Notes: generated by a model not told the origin, from the letters alone. Shown: positions 35,501-44,407, counted from the first letter of the stretch. The stretch is DNA of 64,000 nt from Pseudomonas sp. TTU2014-080ASC (GCF_001446935.1 NZ_LKKK01000001.1:434001-498000), one strand, 5' to 3'. Made by a program: numbers and translations.

Positions 35501-36393
35501 CAGGGCAGATCAGCGGGCTATCCGCTACCAAATTGAGCGAGCTGACCTATAACCAGGTCAAAGGCCTGAGTTCTGAGCAAGTGCAAGCGCTGGACGACGC
35601 GCAAGTTGCTGCCATTGTGAAAAAACTCACCGGCGACGACATCAAAGACCTGTCTGTGACCCAAATCAGCGGCCTCTCCGCCACCAGCATTGGCGCACTG
35701 AGCACCAACCAAGTTGCTGGTTTGAGTGACGAGCAACTCAAAGCCCTGGATGACACGCAGCTGTTGACTGAACTGACAGCGTCTACAGGAGGCAATCTGT
35801 CGTTGCTGCGCCAGTTGGGTGATCGGGTTGATCAGCTCACTGTTGATCAGATCGCAGCCCTTAATGTCAGCGGCGTTACCGACGCTAACAAGGGGCTCAG
35901 TGCAGATCAGATCGCCAAGCTGACCGACGTACAACTGCGCGCACTGACAACTGAACAAGTAGAAGTGCTGACACAGGGCCAGTTGGAGAAGATCTCCAAC
36001 GCCAGCTTCGGTGCTCTGCTGAACAGCCAGATCGAAGCGCTGACGCCCGCGCAAATGGCCCACATCAGCGCTGGCCAGGTGGGTGCTATGTCCGCCAGCC
36101 AGACAGCCACCCTGACTGCAGCGCAGATCAACGGATTGGCATCCGCCAGCATCAAGGCAATCACGTCTGACAACATCAAAGAGCTGAGCAAAACTCAGCT
36201 TCAGGGCATGAATGACGCTGCGCTAGGTGCGCTCAACGCAAGTCAAGTCAGTCAGTTCACCAATGATCAACTCGAGCACTTGGGAGTCGCCAAACTCGAG
36301 AAAGTGGATCTCAGTGCACTGACCACTGCGCAAACCGACTTCCTCAAGGAGATTCTGTCCGCGGACGATCTGGATACCCTCGGCATCTCCTGA
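32590..36393 (+). CDS. Giant octapeptide-repeat protein, FliA-type promoter, function unknown
   Basis: From ATG 32590 the protein has 1267 residues. Almost the whole length is a degenerate eight-residue repeat, hydrophobic-x-A-L-S/T-x-x-Q (for example VRALTTAQ, IKALSDEQ, LGALTGTQ), present well over 100 times, with occasional short insertions (DILGT, EEDADD, GHDDDG, GTGTNG) that break the register. There is no Cys or Trp, few Pro, no signal peptide, and no membrane helix. The C-terminal 30 residues (AQTDFLKEILSADDLDTLGIS in two parts) leave the repeat. No RTX calcium repeat or LapG cleavage motif was seen. I place the start at 32590, because the longer frame begins inside the promoter at 32470. 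The predicted short helices capped by S/T suggest a repetitive alpha structure. It may be exported and glycosylated by the GT41 neighbour; that is inference. Confidence 0.85.
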   Translation: MSTTITSFKSYTLDQIVSLSTEQIRSAGSGAIKTLSAQQIQMFSAEQVKAISEDVIVKLSASQIKAFSDYQIEYGLTSGQVRNFTSAQLRSLDTKQIASLTYAQIDAINDDLDKVQKLTAQQLAALSADQLRALEEDADDSALTKTQVQALTAAQLDAVNVLSTYQIQQLSTRQIGQLTVEQLRSMSEEQIGSLTSAQIQALKPAQLDAIDILGTAQIASLSAKQVSTLTTDQLQVMTSEQLGALTGTQVRALKTNQIQALDDSQIRSLSPNQTRFLTAAQVGAFTTDQVKALSVDSLQTMSTQQVAALTAGQIKALSDEQLSGLLPAQIKALKNDRIQALEPNQISSLSTGAIRAMTNAQITALGSNQLKALTDDQLGALTTAQVRALGHDDDGIKALESNQIAALSANGIMALTTAQVASLSNTQLQSLTTDQTASLTSAQIRAIGNSSLQTLSNEQIASLSTSAIAALRTDQIQALTTDQVQALTTTQAEKLNSKAAQSLTSGQLKLMNAETIAKLSKALTSGQIQHLTTEQVQALTTTQFKSLTTAQVAALSGEHLKALSTDHLANMTTAQVRALGTGTNGISVLSGEQIKALSTAAIAALRTEQVAALTADQITSLEDDQAAKLTAAAVKALNSSQIQALETQDIKALGTKLQTSQVAQLTIEQVQSLDTDQIKALSTTQVGSLTDEQVAAMSATQIGAMETNQLRALKTNQLNSLSAEALKALSTTSVKALTTAQISNLSTEHVRNMTSAQVNALTTQQIRALTSDQVKALESEDIANVQARLKDQQIKELTDTQVAELDTSALTTSQVRALQTTQLALMSYNQIKDLSSDQMRVMSTGQLAGLSAGQVASIDGIDLKALNTTQLNALSASKMQGLTSAQVKDLTNTQIRALDSTRLNAILNNLTTDQISQLTTTQVKSLNTDQLISLTNDQVSKFTQNQLRAMDSTQMAAIADLGAADISHFTSGQISGLSATKLSELTYNQVKGLSSEQVQALDDAQVAAIVKKLTGDDIKDLSVTQISGLSATSIGALSTNQVAGLSDEQLKALDDTQLLTELTASTGGNLSLLRQLGDRVDQLTVDQIAALNVSGVTDANKGLSADQIAKLTDVQLRALTTEQVEVLTQGQLEKISNASFGALLNSQIEALTPAQMAHISAGQVGAMSASQTATLTAAQINGLASASIKAITSDNIKELSKTQLQGMNDAALGALNASQVSQFTNDQLEHLGVAKLEKVDLSALTTAQTDFLKEILSADDLDTLGIS
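32640..36330 (+). repeat. Degenerate 24-bp tandem repeat array encoding the octapeptides
   Basis: At DNA level the gene is an imperfect array with a 24-base period (pattern like GCn-CTG-AsC-nnn-nnn-CAG-rTn). The copies have drifted apart by synonymous and non-synonymous change, so the array is old rather than freshly amplified. Confidence 0.75.
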
Positions 36394-36406
36394 TTGAGTT
36401 GAGCGG

Positions 36407-36438
36407 CAGGCTGGACGGCAATTTTGCCATCCAGCCTG
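36407..36438 (+). terminator. Hairpin after the repeat-protein gene
   Basis: CAGGCTGGA-C-GGCA (36407-36420) pairs with TGCC-A-TCCAGCCTG (36425-36438), one mismatch, loop of four. The T-tract is poor (TTATCG), so it may attenuate rather than stop reading into the GT41 gene 33 bases later. Confidence 0.6.
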
Positions 36439-36470
36439 TTATCGCCCGTTTTCTGATGAACTGGACATAA

Positions 36471-38300
36471 ATGGCCAAGAAGAACGCCCTGCCTCAGACA
36501 ACACAGCCAGACTTCGCTCAGGCCACGCTTCAAGCCTGGAACGGACAGTTGGGTTTACTCCAACTGTTAGAGCTCTGTAACCAACTCAGCGAACAAAACG
36601 CGCCGCTGGCTGCTGTTCTGTACCAGACCTGGCTCAAACGTAACCGCACCACCCACGACCACCTTGCCCTGTTCAACCTGGGCGTGATCCTGTTCAACGA
36701 AGGGGATTACGCCGGAGCAGGTGAGGTCTATAGCCGGGCCATACGCTTGGCACCTGATTTTCTGCAACCTCGCTTTAACCTGGGCTTGGTGCATGAACGC
36801 CTGGGCCAGTTCGACATTGCTACCGCCCAGTGGCAATGGATTGAAACCCATGCCGACGCCAGCGACCCTGAACAACGCCAGTTCCTGTTAATGGCAGTGA
36901 ACAACTTGGGCCGTCATTATGAAGAACAAGGCCGGCTTGCAGATGCCTTGCACTCGCTCACCAAAAGCCTGCGTATTGAGCCCAATCAACCGGATGTGAT
37001 CCACCACTGGGTCTTCCTGCGCGCCAAACAGTGCGTGTGGCCGGTTTACGAACCATTGCCCGGACTTCCGGAAGCCATGCAGCGCGAGTACACCTCGGCC
37101 ATGGCAATGATCAGCATCTCCGAAGACCCGCAGCAGCAGCTGATTGCCGCCCAGAATTATGTGCGCAACAAAATGGCTCCGGTGACTCACAAACTGGCAC
37201 CGGAAAAGCCGTACAAGCACAAGAAGCTGCGCATTGCTTACTGCTCCTCAGACTTCTGCCTGCACCCGGTTGCTCAGCTCACGGTGGAACTGTTCGAACT
37301 GCACAATCGTGACCAGTTTGAGGTGTATGGCTTTGACTGGAGCCGCGAAGATGGCTCGCCCATCCGTCAGCGCGTGATCAAGGCGATGGATCATTTCGAG
37401 CGCATTCACCACCTCAGTGATGAAGCCGCTGCGCAGCTGATCCGCCAGCACGAAATCGACATCTTGATCGACCTGCAAGGGCAAACCCTTGGTGCACGCC
37501 CCGCCATAGTCGCGCTGCGCCCTGCTCCGATCCAGATCACCTACCTGGGTCTGCCAGCCACCACCGGCCTGCCATCAATCGATTACGTGATAGCGGACAA
37601 ATTCCTGATCCCGGAAGACCAGGCTCAGTACTACTCAGAAAAACCGCTGTACTTGCCGGACGTCTACCAGTCCAGCGACCGTAAACGTAAACACGCGGCC
37701 ATCCCAACCCGCAGCAGCTGCGGCCTGCCGGAAGGCGCAGTGGTGTTCTGCTCGTTCAACAACAACTACAAGTTCACTGAAGAGATGTTCGACTGCTGGA
37801 TGCGAATCCTGAAGCGCACGCCTAATTCGGTGTTGTGGTTGCTGGCGGACAACCCGTGGGCGCAGGCCAACCTCATTGCCCATGCGCAAGGTGCAGGCAT
37901 CGATATGACCCGGCTGATATTCGCGCCACGCGTATCACCAGAGGATTATCTCGCGCGTTTTGCTGTAGCCGATCTGTTCCTAGACACCTACCCGTTCAAC
38001 GCTGGCACCACCGCCAACGATGCGCTGTGGATGGGCCTGCCGGTGCTCACCCGCACCGGTAAAACCTTTGCTTCACGCATGGCCGGTGCGCTACTGACTG
38101 CCGCGGGTATGCCCGAGCTGATTACCTATGATGTAGCCAGCTACGAAGAACAAGCCGTAGCACTGGCCAACTCACCGGACAAGCTCAAGGCCATGCGCAA
38201 GCAGCTGGACGGCGTCCGTAAAAATGGCGTGCTGTTTGATACGCCCCGGCTGGTTAAAAACCTGGAAGAGCAGTTCAAACATTTGGTCAGACCGCACTAA
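36471..38300 (+). CDS. GT41 (O-GlcNAc transferase/SPINDLY-like) TPR glycosyltransferase
   Basis: A 609-residue protein. The N-terminal third (about 60-200) carries TPR repeats (LFNLGVILFNEGDYAGAGEV, then NNLGRHYEEQGRLADAL). The rest is the GT41 catalytic region (LRIAYCSSDFCLHPVAQL, IDILIDLQGQTLGARPAIVAL, YLGLPATTGLPSIDYVIAD, TYPFNAGTTANDALWMGLPV). Family members transfer GlcNAc, glucose or fucose to Ser/Thr of proteins. The conserved N-terminal H of the catalytic core (FCLHPV) and the nucleotide-sugar segment are present. It is 77 bases downstream of the Ser/Thr-rich repeat protein on the same strand. Flagellin or that protein are the obvious substrate candidates. Confidence 0.85.
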   Translation: MAKKNALPQTTQPDFAQATLQAWNGQLGLLQLLELCNQLSEQNAPLAAVLYQTWLKRNRTTHDHLALFNLGVILFNEGDYAGAGEVYSRAIRLAPDFLQPRFNLGLVHERLGQFDIATAQWQWIETHADASDPEQRQFLLMAVNNLGRHYEEQGRLADALHSLTKSLRIEPNQPDVIHHWVFLRAKQCVWPVYEPLPGLPEAMQREYTSAMAMISISEDPQQQLIAAQNYVRNKMAPVTHKLAPEKPYKHKKLRIAYCSSDFCLHPVAQLTVELFELHNRDQFEVYGFDWSREDGSPIRQRVIKAMDHFERIHHLSDEAAAQLIRQHEIDILIDLQGQTLGARPAIVALRPAPIQITYLGLPATTGLPSIDYVIADKFLIPEDQAQYYSEKPLYLPDVYQSSDRKRKHAAIPTRSSCGLPEGAVVFCSFNNNYKFTEEMFDCWMRILKRTPNSVLWLLADNPWAQANLIAHAQGAGIDMTRLIFAPRVSPEDYLARFAVADLFLDTYPFNAGTTANDALWMGLPVLTRTGKTFASRMAGALLTAAGMPELITYDVASYEEQAVALANSPDKLKAMRKQLDGVRKNGVLFDTPRLVKNLEEQFKHLVRPH

Positions 38301-38330
38301 CAAGAAGCCCGCCATTTGGCGGGCTTCTTG
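38301..38330. terminator. Bidirectional terminator between the GT41 gene and flgL
   Basis: CAAGAAGCCCGCCA (38301-38314) pairs perfectly with TGGCGGGCTTCTTG (38317-38330), loop of two. T or A tracts are short but stem strength and the convergent position make this a clear terminator. Confidence 0.85.
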
Positions 38331-38339
38331 TTTCAGGTA

Positions 38340-40004
38340 TCAACGCAACTGGTTAAACAGGTTGAGGCTGGCAATCTTCACATAACTCTGTTGCGCCGCC
38401 TCAAGCACGATGGTCTGGAACGACAAACGCGACAATGCTTCGGCGTAGTCCAGCTCACGCAAATCAGCCTGAACGGCCTTGTTTACCAAGGTCACGTCCT
38501 CATTGTCGGTTTGCGTGGTATCGATCAGATTCAGGCGCGCGCCAATCTGCGTCTGCACGCCCAGCACGTTACCAATACCGTTATCAATGTTGGTCAGGGC
38601 TATAGCCACTTCATCACGAATCGCCAGGTTGCCGTTGGGCGAATCCGGCATCGACTCCAGCGCCTGACGCAAACGGCTGACGGTGTCGAGAATGCTGCGC
38701 TGCTCCTGGAACTGCGGCATGACCGTGAACTGATCACCTGCTGCCAGCGTGTCATTAACCTGCAAGGTAACGCCAAGCACCTCGACCGTATCAGGCGGCC
38801 CAGCCATTACCGGAGCCGTTTGCAACACTGGGTTACCTGCTTTGTAAGGCTGAGCAAACACCTCAAAATCAGTCCCGTTGTAGCGCATCATCACACCTGA
38901 GGTCGGGAACTGACTGTTGAACACGGGCGTATTAGTGATGCCTTGCGGGACCAGCCGCGCAGATGAGGTGTTGCCTGATGAACGACTGGTTGAAAAATCA
39001 GTCGGCACGGAGGACAGCGTAAAGCTGTGAGTTCCGGGAGTGCCCGGTGTTTCTGTGTCGGCCAACAGCCTGTCCATGTCCTTCGGGTTGTCCCCGTCTT
39101 TGAGGATCACATCCAACTGGAAGCGCATGCCGCGAAAGTCGATCACATTGCCGCTACTGGCGTTTGGATCAATTCGCCCACCGCCTTTAATGTCGGAAGT
39201 CACATCGTTGCCATCCTTATCGTACATGGCGAACTCAGTGCCGCTGACCATCACCATCGAATAAGGCTCGCCCTCGCGGAACTGGCTGTTGTAGAGCTTG
39301 TTGTCCTGCACCAGGCCGGGCGAAATAAACATGCGCTGCTCATCGGCTGGTTTGGCAGCAAACGATGTGGACTGCAACGGCGGCATGGGTAGGTTGGGGT
39401 TGTCTACACCGCCCTCCCCCTGCACGCGGTTGGCATTGGTGACGGACTGAAACAAGCTTTTGCCGTTGTCATTGATCGCAACCGTGGTCGAGGACGCCAC
39501 CTGCAAGCTGCGCTGGCCTTCATCACCGTGATAGGAGTAAGTGCCGTCCGGGTTACGGGTGAAGGGTTGAGTCTTCCCCAAGTTACCGCTGAACAGGTAC
39601 TCGCCCCGGGCGTTGCGCGTGTTCATCAGGTTAAGCAGTTCATCCTCACGCTCCGCTAGCTCTTGAGCCAGAGAATTGCGGTCTTCTGCAGACAGAGCCC
39701 CACCACCCGCTTGCACAGCCAGCTCACGGATACGCTGCATAACAGTGTTGACTGAGTTCAGAGTTGCCTCTTCCTGCGTCAGGCTGTTCTTAGCCGCCGT
39801 CAGGTTGGCTTTGTACTGGCCCAACATAGAGGCCTGCTGCTCCAGCTGCATCAGGCGCACGGAGGCAACCGGGTCATCCGCCGGCGTCAGAATACGGTTG
39901 CCGCTGCTGATCTGCTCCTGCGTGCGGATCACATTGGAGTAGTTGCGGCCCAGGCCACCTACCCCGTTATTGAAGGCCTGCAGCGAAGAAATGCGCATAA
40001 CCAT
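38340..40004 (-). CDS. flgL: FlgL hook-filament junction protein
   Basis: A 554-residue hook-associated protein 3. The D0/D1 ends are conserved: MRISSLQAFNNGVGGLGRNY at the N-terminus and LDYAEALSRLSFQTIVLEAA at the C-terminus. It is longer than P. aeruginosa FlgL (about 439), with the extra length in the variable middle domain. GAGG lies eight bases before the ATG at 40004; a second in-frame ATG two codons later is the more usual family start (MRIS). It is the last gene of the flgF-L operon. Confidence 0.92.
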   Translation of the reverse strand: MVMRISSLQAFNNGVGGLGRNYSNVIRTQEQISSGNRILTPADDPVASVRLMQLEQQASMLGQYKANLTAAKNSLTQEEATLNSVNTVMQRIRELAVQAGGGALSAEDRNSLAQELAEREDELLNLMNTRNARGEYLFSGNLGKTQPFTRNPDGTYSYHGDEGQRSLQVASSTTVAINDNGKSLFQSVTNANRVQGEGGVDNPNLPMPPLQSTSFAAKPADEQRMFISPGLVQDNKLYNSQFREGEPYSMVMVSGTEFAMYDKDGNDVTSDIKGGGRIDPNASSGNVIDFRGMRFQLDVILKDGDNPKDMDRLLADTETPGTPGTHSFTLSSVPTDFSTSRSSGNTSSARLVPQGITNTPVFNSQFPTSGVMMRYNGTDFEVFAQPYKAGNPVLQTAPVMAGPPDTVEVLGVTLQVNDTLAAGDQFTVMPQFQEQRSILDTVSRLRQALESMPDSPNGNLAIRDEVAIALTNIDNGIGNVLGVQTQIGARLNLIDTTQTDNEDVTLVNKAVQADLRELDYAEALSRLSFQTIVLEAAQQSYVKIASLNLFNQLR

Positions 40005-40045
40005 ATTGCTAACCTCGAAACTCTACAGGCTGCCGCAGCAGCCCA

Positions 40046-42091
40046 TCAGAATGAATTAATCAATGTATCGAACAGGCTGCGGGCAACTTGAATAATCTGT
40101 GCCGATGCTTGGTAGTACTGCTCAAACTTGATCAGGTTTGCCGCCTCTTCATCCAGGTTCACCGCCGACACCGAATCCCGGTTGTCGGTAGCCTGTTTGA
40201 GGATCGCGGTATTCGCTTCACCATCCACCCGCGCCTGGCTGGTCAGAGTACCGACACGTTCAACCAGATCACCGTAAGCATCATTGAAGCTGGCCCCAGT
40301 GGTTTCCGGCGATAGCGGATTAACGCCGATAACCGGGCGCTTCTGCAGATCAATCAACTGCAAGGCGTTGCGGTTATCGGAGACGCCATTGGTGTTAAAC
40401 GACACGGAGAAACTGTCGCCTGCCTTCGGCCGACCACCAATGTCCACGGTGTAGGTGAACTCTTCCAGATACGGCGGACCGACTTCCGGCGGAATGGTGA
40501 TCTCGATGGTGTTGTTCTGACCTGGCGTAATGCTGTTGCTGTACAGGATATTACCGGCCGTGTCGTACACATCAAATGTTTGCAAGCCACCCGCTACAGT
40601 CGGCTCCGGCCCCATCACAATGCGAACGGGTGGCTGTTGACGCAGGCTGTCTTCAACCCAGGTTTTGGCGTCTGGGTCGTAAATATCAATCTGGGTTTTC
40701 AGTGTCGGCTGACTGATGGTGCCGGTACCGACGTTAGCCGGGCTGACCTCAGATTTCAGCGGCGAAGCAAAGGCCAGCTCCTCCGGCTGTTTCATATCCG
40801 CGCGGATGCCTTGCGCCGCATTGCGGGTCGGGATCAGGCGGAACTTATCACCATCCACAACGCTACCGGCATTGATGTTGATCGACAGCCCATCGAACTC
40901 GGCAGGCGGCACCGAGCCTACATCAAACGGGCCGAAGTCCTTGCCGTCATCCAAACGGCGCACTGTGAATTCTGATGCGCTGGTGAAGGTGACTTCGTAA
41001 TCACTGGTGGTCAGCAAATTAGTGTCAGTGATCAACACATTGAGGTTGGCGTCACCGTCGTAGTTACCCACCTGAGCAAGGCTGCGCAGCTTGGTCAGTT
41101 CTGGATCGTTGATATCACGGAACAGACCTCGGCCGAATTCGCCGTTGAGGTCCAGCCCCTGACCGAGCTGACGGTTCATCTGATCAGTAACAGACAGCGC
41201 GAGGCGGCCGATGGAATTGAGGGTGTTGTCCAGTACATCTTCGCGGTAGCGGATAAGCCCGCCCATTTCACCGCCTGTGACCATGCTGGTGATGGTCTGG
41301 CGCGAGTTGCCGCTGACAAACTGCACCTCGTTGCGCATCGGATCTTTAGTGCCAGGCACCACCTCCAGACGCGCCGCCTTGTTGCCAACCACCAGGGGCT
41401 GACCTGAACCGACAAAGACGTTGTAGCTGTTGTCATCCTGCGCCACCACCGACACACCAACGAAGGTCGACAGCTGACGGATTGCCTCTTCACGGGAATC
41501 CAGCAAGTCGTTCGGCGCGCTGCCGGATGCAGCTGCTGTGGCGATCGCGTCATTCAGCTTGGCGATTGAGGTAGCCAGCTGATTGACCTGATCACTGATG
41601 GCCGACATCTGCTTGTTAACAAATGCGTTCTGCTCATTCAGACGGTCGTAGACGGTATTGAAACGCTTGGCCAGGCCTTCGGCTTCAGACAGCACCAGCT
41701 GCCGCGCCGGCAAATCAGAAGGATCCTCTGCAGCCGTCTGCAAAGCTGCGAACAGCTTCTGCATGCCCGGCGTGATCCCGGTGGTGGTGCCTGCCAGCAA
41801 CGAGTCGAGCTGGCTGATCTGGCTCAGGTACGACTGCGCATCGCTGTTCAGCGCCGTGCTGCTACGCACCTGATTTGTCAGGAACTCGTTATAGATTCGA
41901 CGCACATCCGCCAGCGTTGTGCCGGTGCCGATAAACCCTGCACCACTGAACTGCGGTGTCTGTGTCGACTGAATCGTGCTTTGCCGGGAAAAGCCCGGCG
42001 TGTTCACGTTGGTGATGTTGTGGCCGGTAACCGCCAGTGAAGTTTTATTGGCGCTCAGACCGGACAAGCCGATTTGGAGTAAGTCAGCCAT
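40046..42091 (-). CDS. flgK: FlgK hook-filament junction protein
   Basis: A 681-residue hook-associated protein 1 that, with FlgL, joins hook and filament. The N-terminus carries the rod/hook motif LSANKTSLAVTGHNITNVNTPGFSRQ, split here as two helices. The C-terminus has the D0 helix AANLIKFEQYYQASAQIIQVA. The middle contains two Ig-like insert domains. Start and order are standard; it begins six bases after the flgJ stop. Confidence 0.93.
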   Translation of the reverse strand: MADLLQIGLSGLSANKTSLAVTGHNITNVNTPGFSRQSTIQSTQTPQFSGAGFIGTGTTLADVRRIYNEFLTNQVRSSTALNSDAQSYLSQISQLDSLLAGTTTGITPGMQKLFAALQTAAEDPSDLPARQLVLSEAEGLAKRFNTVYDRLNEQNAFVNKQMSAISDQVNQLATSIAKLNDAIATAAASGSAPNDLLDSREEAIRQLSTFVGVSVVAQDDNSYNVFVGSGQPLVVGNKAARLEVVPGTKDPMRNEVQFVSGNSRQTITSMVTGGEMGGLIRYREDVLDNTLNSIGRLALSVTDQMNRQLGQGLDLNGEFGRGLFRDINDPELTKLRSLAQVGNYDGDANLNVLITDTNLLTTSDYEVTFTSASEFTVRRLDDGKDFGPFDVGSVPPAEFDGLSININAGSVVDGDKFRLIPTRNAAQGIRADMKQPEELAFASPLKSEVSPANVGTGTISQPTLKTQIDIYDPDAKTWVEDSLRQQPPVRIVMGPEPTVAGGLQTFDVYDTAGNILYSNSITPGQNNTIEITIPPEVGPPYLEEFTYTVDIGGRPKAGDSFSVSFNTNGVSDNRNALQLIDLQKRPVIGVNPLSPETTGASFNDAYGDLVERVGTLTSQARVDGEANTAILKQATDNRDSVSAVNLDEEAANLIKFEQYYQASAQIIQVARSLFDTLINSF

Positions 42092-42097
42092 TGTTCA

Positions 42098-43279
42098 TCA
42101 ACCTTTTGCTGGCGGCACAGTCACGGCCGCAACGGTTTGGTAGGTCTGCATCTGCCGGGCTATCTGGGCAATCTTGCGGGCGTAGTTAGGGTCAGTCGCA
42201 TAACCGGCCTTTTGCAGTTCCTGGGCAAATTGCTCGGGCTTGTGGGTATTGGCCAGCGCCCTTTCATAGCGTTGGTTGCCCTGCAGGAAACTCACATAGT
42301 CATCAAAACTGTGGGCGTAAGAGGCATACGCACGGAACGATGCGGACTCTTTCACCGGCTTGCCATTCACGTATTCAGTGGTCACTACACGGGCCGACTC
42401 ACCGCCCCAACTGTTATGACTCTTAATGCCAAACAGGTTGTGACTGCTGCTGCCATCTTGCTGGCGGATAACTGATTTGCCCCAACCGGTCTCAAGCGCG
42501 GCCTGCGCCACCAGATAACGCGGGTCGACACCAATCTTGTCAGCCGCTTGTTCAGCCAGCGGCAGCATGGTGGCAATAAATTCTTCTTTAGAACCGAATG
42601 CAGCCTTGCCCGGTGCCAGCGGCGGCTGCGCCAAGCGGCGACCAGTAATCGCGTCAGCACCGTTAATGCTCAATACCTTGTCACCCGGAGCGGCAAAGCT
42701 CTTAGCTGGAATCCAATCCTCTTTGCTCAGCGTGTTGGCCTCATCACCCGCAGTCGGCACGATGCCAGCCAGCAAGCGATCAGTCAGTTTGCCCGGCAAA
42801 GACAGACGACGCTGATTGAGCAGCGAGGTGTCATCACGGCTAGCGTCAGCAAACCCAGCTTTTTCCATCGGTTTGCCCGGTGCCGCCGGAACCGGCTCAT
42901 TGACCTGAGCAAACGGATTCGGACGGTCACTGACGTTCTTGATCTTGGATAGCTGACGGGTCAGTACATCGGCCAGACCTATGCCGTTATTGCTGCTGGC
43001 CATGGTCACTGACAGCTGCTGGTCATACATATCTTGATAGGTTTTGCCTTCGCTGCTGTTGAGGTAATTACCTTCAGCAAATACCTCGTTGGCAGAACGC
43101 ATAGCCTTGAGCATTTCGTTCAAAAACAGCGACTCAAACTCCTGAGCCACCTTCTTGATGTTTTCCTCGTTATCACCGCCCACTTTGAACTGCTGAAGGC
43201 GGTTCAGATCGTTGTATGAGCCCGAATCGATGGCGCCTTTAGCACCACCGAGTAAGCCTGCAGAAATTCGAGAATCCAT
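42098..43279 (-). CDS. flgJ: FlgJ rod-cap protein with peptidoglycan hydrolase domain
   Basis: A 393-residue bifunctional protein. The N-terminal rod-capping domain (EFESLFLNEMLKAMRSANEV) guides rod assembly. A Pro/Ala-rich linker follows. The C-terminal glucosaminidase-like domain (VAQAALETGWGKSVIR, LFGIKSHNSWGG) opens the cell wall for the rod; the catalytic Glu is in the ALETGWG motif. GAGG precedes the ATG. It sits in the usual place between flgI and flgK. Confidence 0.94.
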   Translation of the reverse strand: MDSRISAGLLGGAKGAIDSGSYNDLNRLQQFKVGGDNEENIKKVAQEFESLFLNEMLKAMRSANEVFAEGNYLNSSEGKTYQDMYDQQLSVTMASSNNGIGLADVLTRQLSKIKNVSDRPNPFAQVNEPVPAAPGKPMEKAGFADASRDDTSLLNQRRLSLPGKLTDRLLAGIVPTAGDEANTLSKEDWIPAKSFAAPGDKVLSINGADAITGRRLAQPPLAPGKAAFGSKEEFIATMLPLAEQAADKIGVDPRYLVAQAALETGWGKSVIRQQDGSSSHNLFGIKSHNSWGGESARVVTTEYVNGKPVKESASFRAYASYAHSFDDYVSFLQGNQRYERALANTHKPEQFAQELQKAGYATDPNYARKIAQIARQMQTYQTVAAVTVPPAKG

Positions 43280-43289
43280 AGCGGCAGCC

Positions 43290-44396
43290 TCAAATCACGA
43301 TCAGATCAGCCTGCAAAGCGCCCGCTTGTTTCAGCGCTTCGAGGATGGCCATAAGGTCGGAAGGCGCAGCGCCTACCTGATTCACAGCACGTACAATTTC
43401 ATCCAGCGTGGTGCCCGGGCCGAACTTGAACATTGGCTTGGCTTCCTCTTCTGCATTGACGCGGGAGCGCGGCACCACTGCGGTCTGGCCACCGGAAAGC
43501 GCTTCCGGCTGGCTCACAATCGGGTCTTCGGTGATGGTCACAGTCAGACTGCCGTGGGTCACGGCAGCTGGCTGCACGCGCACGTTCTGGCCAATCACGA
43601 TGGTGCCTGTGCGGGAGTTAATGATGACCTTGGCCACCGCCTGCCCGACTTCCACTTCGAGGTTTTCCAGAATCGACAAATAATCGACACGTTGGCTTGG
43701 GTCCAGCGGCGCGGTCACCCGAATCGAGCCACCATCAATGGCTTGAGCAACCCCAGGGCCGAGCAGATCGTTGATGTGATCGACGATGTTCTTCGCCGTG
43801 GTGAAGTCAGGGCGATTCAGGTTCAGGGTCAGAGTATTGCCCTGATCGAAGCCGCTCGGCACCGGACGCTCAACCGTGGCACCAGCCGGGATACGGCCAG
43901 CCGACGGCACGTTAACCGTGATGCGTGAACCGTCGCCGCCTGTAGCATCAAAACCACCGACGACCAGGTTGCCCTGCGCCACGGCATAGACGTTGCCGTC
44001 GATACCTTTCAGCGGTGTCATCAGCAGGCTGCCGCCACGCAGACTTTTGGCATTACCGATGGACGATACGGTGACATCGATAGTCTGGCCAGGCTTGGCG
44101 AAAGCAGGCAGATCAGCATGGATGGATACAGCCGCTACGTTCTTCAACTGGACGTTGCCGCCCTGCGGCACCTTGATGCCGAACTGCGCCATCATGTTGT
44201 TGAAGGTCTGCACGGTAAAAGGCGTCTGAGTGGTCTGGTCGCCGGTGCCGTTAAGGCCCACCACCAGACCATAGCCGATCAGTTGGTTGGTCCGTACACC
44301 CTGAATGCTGGCCAGATCTTTAAGGCGCTCAGCCTGGGCCGTCGAGCTGATAATCAGTGCGGCAGAGGCGGCAAGCAGGTACTTGATAAACGTCAT
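43290..44396 (-). CDS. flgI: FlgI flagellar P-ring protein
   Basis: From ATG 44396 it has 368 residues: a cleavable signal peptide ([21 protein letters not shown]) followed by the conserved mature start [20 protein letters not shown]. FlgI forms the periplasmic P ring around the rod. Two upstream ATGs are in frame, but the GAGG site is nine bases before this one and overlaps the other. The length matches P. aeruginosa FlgI (369). It lies 11 bases after flgH. Confidence 0.95.
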   Translation of the reverse strand: MTFIKYLLAASAALIISSTAQAERLKDLASIQGVRTNQLIGYGLVVGLNGTGDQTTQTPFTVQTFNNMMAQFGIKVPQGGNVQLKNVAAVSIHADLPAFAKPGQTIDVTVSSIGNAKSLRGGSLLMTPLKGIDGNVYAVAQGNLVVGGFDATGGDGSRITVNVPSAGRIPAGATVERPVPSGFDQGNTLTLNLNRPDFTTAKNIVDHINDLLGPGVAQAIDGGSIRVTAPLDPSQRVDYLSILENLEVEVGQAVAKVIINSRTGTIVIGQNVRVQPAAVTHGSLTVTITEDPIVSQPEALSGGQTAVVPRSRVNAEEEAKPMFKFGPGTTLDEIVRAVNQVGAAPSDLMAILEALKQAGALQADLIVI

Positions 44397-44407
44397 GCTG
44401 GTCATCC

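Noticed and set aside
32640..36330. CRISPR-like or satellite array
   Set aside because: The periodicity is coding, in one open frame, with protein-level conservation and no constant repeat-spacer pattern.
32590..36393. Repeat protein as a LapA-type RTX adhesin and LapG substrate
   Set aside because: No TAAG/PAAG site near the N-terminus, no Ig-like domains, and no GGxGxD calcium repeats or typical type I secretion end.
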